Part shown: piece by piece, positions 13,306 to 14,191 of the stretch
Layout: each line of letters begins with the position of its first letter
Numbering within the stretch: position 1 is the first letter of the stretch
Assembly: GCA_031267435.1 (NCBI GenBank)
Contig: JAIRZB010000006.1
Coordinates: forward strand, 1 to 14,191
Direction of reading: 5' to 3'
From: Puniceicoccales bacterium
GTDB lineage: Bacteria; Verrucomicrobiota; Verrucomicrobiia; Opitutales; LL51
DNA length: 14,191 bases
Made by a program: the position numbers and the translations under genes
The notes under the pieces: model-generated
Databases searched by the model: none
What the model was told of the DNA's origin: nothing
The model's input: the letters and a program-made list of their open reading frames with translations, nothing else

Positions 13306-14034
13306 TCAGATTCTATCCATTACTTTATTTGCTCCGCTGCTCACACCATCAATAAGTTTTTCGCCCACTTTTTGCATTAAATCCAATTTCATACCCTGAT
13401 GTTTCGACCACAAATTCGACCATATACCCAATCCGTTAATTATGATATCGATCGTAGCTTTAGCGACCATTTCGTAAATTGTTAGACTTTGCTCGTTAGT
13501 TTTTCTCGAAATTAATACTTCCGGTTCTACGGAAGATGGTCCTACTATTTCGGTTTCAGGTTGCGCTTGAATTTTATGGCGATTCGAATCATCGTATATT
13601 AATGATAAAAGTTGATTGAAAGCTTCATCGCCCAATTCAATTCGATTTTCATCGTAATCAACTGCCATGATTGCACTGCAGCTTCTGGCTCTTCTCACAC
13701 CGGTACCGTTCGGTATGTTAAAGAATATGCACTGATCAGTACCTTTTCTTGTAAAAAAAATTTCTTTTTCTTTGAATTGTAACAATAAAATGGATTTCAT
13801 TTGTGTCGGTGTACAAAAACTTTTCATGGCTGTAAAAATACTGTCACATTGTTCCCTCGAAAGTACAGTCGTTTGTTTTGGTAAATTTCGCTTTGCCATC
13901 TCCGGCAAAGTTTCCTTCGATACAGAATCCGTGCCATTTCCTGCGCCATAGCAAATGCCGTATGCTATTAAAATTATTGCCGATATACCACACTTCATTG
14001 GCATAAATATCTTTGTTTGCGTAAATCTATCCAT
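13306..14034 (-). CDS. Secreted protein of unknown function, probable paralogue of the previous gene
   Basis: 242 residues from the ATG at 14034. ATGs at residues 11 and 13 are alternatives, and the last would give a shorter, more standard leader (MKCGISAIILIAYGICYGA). The promoter geometry supports 14034. After the leader come a polar linker (about 32-50), LPKQTTVLSREQCDSIFTAM (51-70), a Cys-containing stretch (Cys63, 74, 102, 119), RIELGDEAFNQLLSLI (131-146), a Pro/Glu-rich linker (157-172) and a hydrophobic-helical C-terminus with IDIIINGLGIWSNLW (195-209). The two conserved blocks and the layout match the gene at 12396, suggesting an old duplication. The intergenic gap is 94 bp. No family is recognised. 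Confidence 0.75.
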   Translation of the reverse strand: MDRFTQTKIFMPMKCGISAIILIAYGICYGAGNGTDSVSKETLPEMAKRNLPKQTTVLSREQCDSIFTAMKSFCTPTQMKSILLLQFKEKEIFFTRKGTDQCIFFNIPNGTGVRRARSCSAIMAVDYDENRIELGDEAFNQLLSLIYDDSNRHKIQAQPETEIVGPSSVEPEVLISRKTNEQSLTIYEMVAKATIDIIINGLGIWSNLWSKHQGMKLDLMQKVGEKLIDGVSSGANKVMDRI

Positions 14035-14040
14035 GGTAAA

Positions 14041-14070
14041 TTTATATTAATTTTTATATCAATTTGTCAA
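14041..14070 (-). promoter_or_regulatory. Promoter of the 13306-14034 gene, predicted leaderless
   Basis: On the minus strand a perfect TTGACA (14070-14065), an 18-bp spacer and TATAAA (14046-14041) are followed by six bases (TTTACC) and the ATG at 14034. Spacer and -10-to-ATG distances are identical to those at dnaE. Confidence 0.6.
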
Positions 14071-14116
14071 TTATCAAAAAAACGCAAAAATTGTCAGGAA
14101 GTAATTTTTAGGCTAC

Positions 14117-14191
14117 CTAAGGGCTCCTCGCCCTTAGAATCCCCGCCAGGGCAAGGGGAATCCTTCCCCTTGCAACCCCTTGCCAGGGGAT
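14117..14191 (-). repeat. GC-rich hairpin-array repeat, copy D (inverted, cut by window end)
   Basis: Reverse-complement match to the right end of copy A: stem 14117-14124/14130-14137 (CTAAGGGC with GCCCTTAG), linker AATCCCCGCCAGGG, stem 14152-14160/14164-14172 (CAAGGGGAA with TTCCCCTTG), linker CAACCCCTTG and the first arm CCAGGGGAT at 14183-14191. Stems and linkers are identical to A; only the loop of the terminal hairpin differs (TCCTC against TGCGC in the same orientation). The rest lies beyond the window. Confidence 0.9.

Overview
This is a low-GC bacterial stretch with short intergenic spaces and standard-code genes. It contains four tRNA genes, housekeeping genes (a SufU-type Fe-S scaffold and replicative DNA polymerase III alpha), three transport proteins, and five predicted secreted proteins, of which only one belongs to a family I recognise. 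A family of GC-rich, hairpin-packed repeats interrupts the AT-rich background. The taxon cannot be fixed from sequence alone. The DnaE sequence and the use of SufU suggest a reduced or host-associated lineage, possibly in the PVC group, but this is a low-confidence guess.

Layout. Bases 1-279 are hairpin repeat copy A. sufU follows (334-783, +) and converges on a solitary ABC-type substrate-binding protein (813-2000, -), which lies 44 bp downstream of dnaE (2045-5959, -). dnaE carries an in-frame extra block of about 165 residues between its PHP and polymerase domains. The DNA of that block includes the same kind of hairpin modules. A divergent AT-rich promoter region separates dnaE from a secreted coiled-coil protein (6073-6756, +). 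That gene ends at a terminator-like stem facing a CaCA cation exchanger (6826-7761, -). Repeat copy C is at 7827-8082, followed by about 230 bp of non-coding sequence.

Bases 8316-10704 look like a small tRNA-integrated cassette. A 64-bp direct repeat, the 3' part of tRNA-Thr(CGT) from the anticodon loop plus 23 bp beyond CCA, brackets two genes for secreted proteins: an unknown (8476-9123) and a ComEC-like metallo-beta-lactamase-fold protein (9158-10642). A tRNA cluster Lys(TTT)-Thr(TGT)-Thr(CGT) is read leftwards (10997 to 10664). Next come a lone OppC/DppC-type permease (11230-12045, -), tRNA-Gly(GCC) (12276-12351, +) and two tandem, probably paralogous, secreted proteins (12396-13211 and 13306-14034, both -). 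Repeat copy D, inverted relative to A, runs off the right end.

The most unusual feature is the repeat family. Nearly every base lies in a short perfect stem. Stems are kept by compensatory changes between copies, the units are open in several reading frames, and one mosaic copy is translated inside an essential polymerase. This resembles in principle the Rickettsia palindromic elements that insert into genes, but the sequence architecture is its own. Other points of interest are the integrase-less tRNA cassette and two promoters whose geometry predicts leaderless mRNAs.
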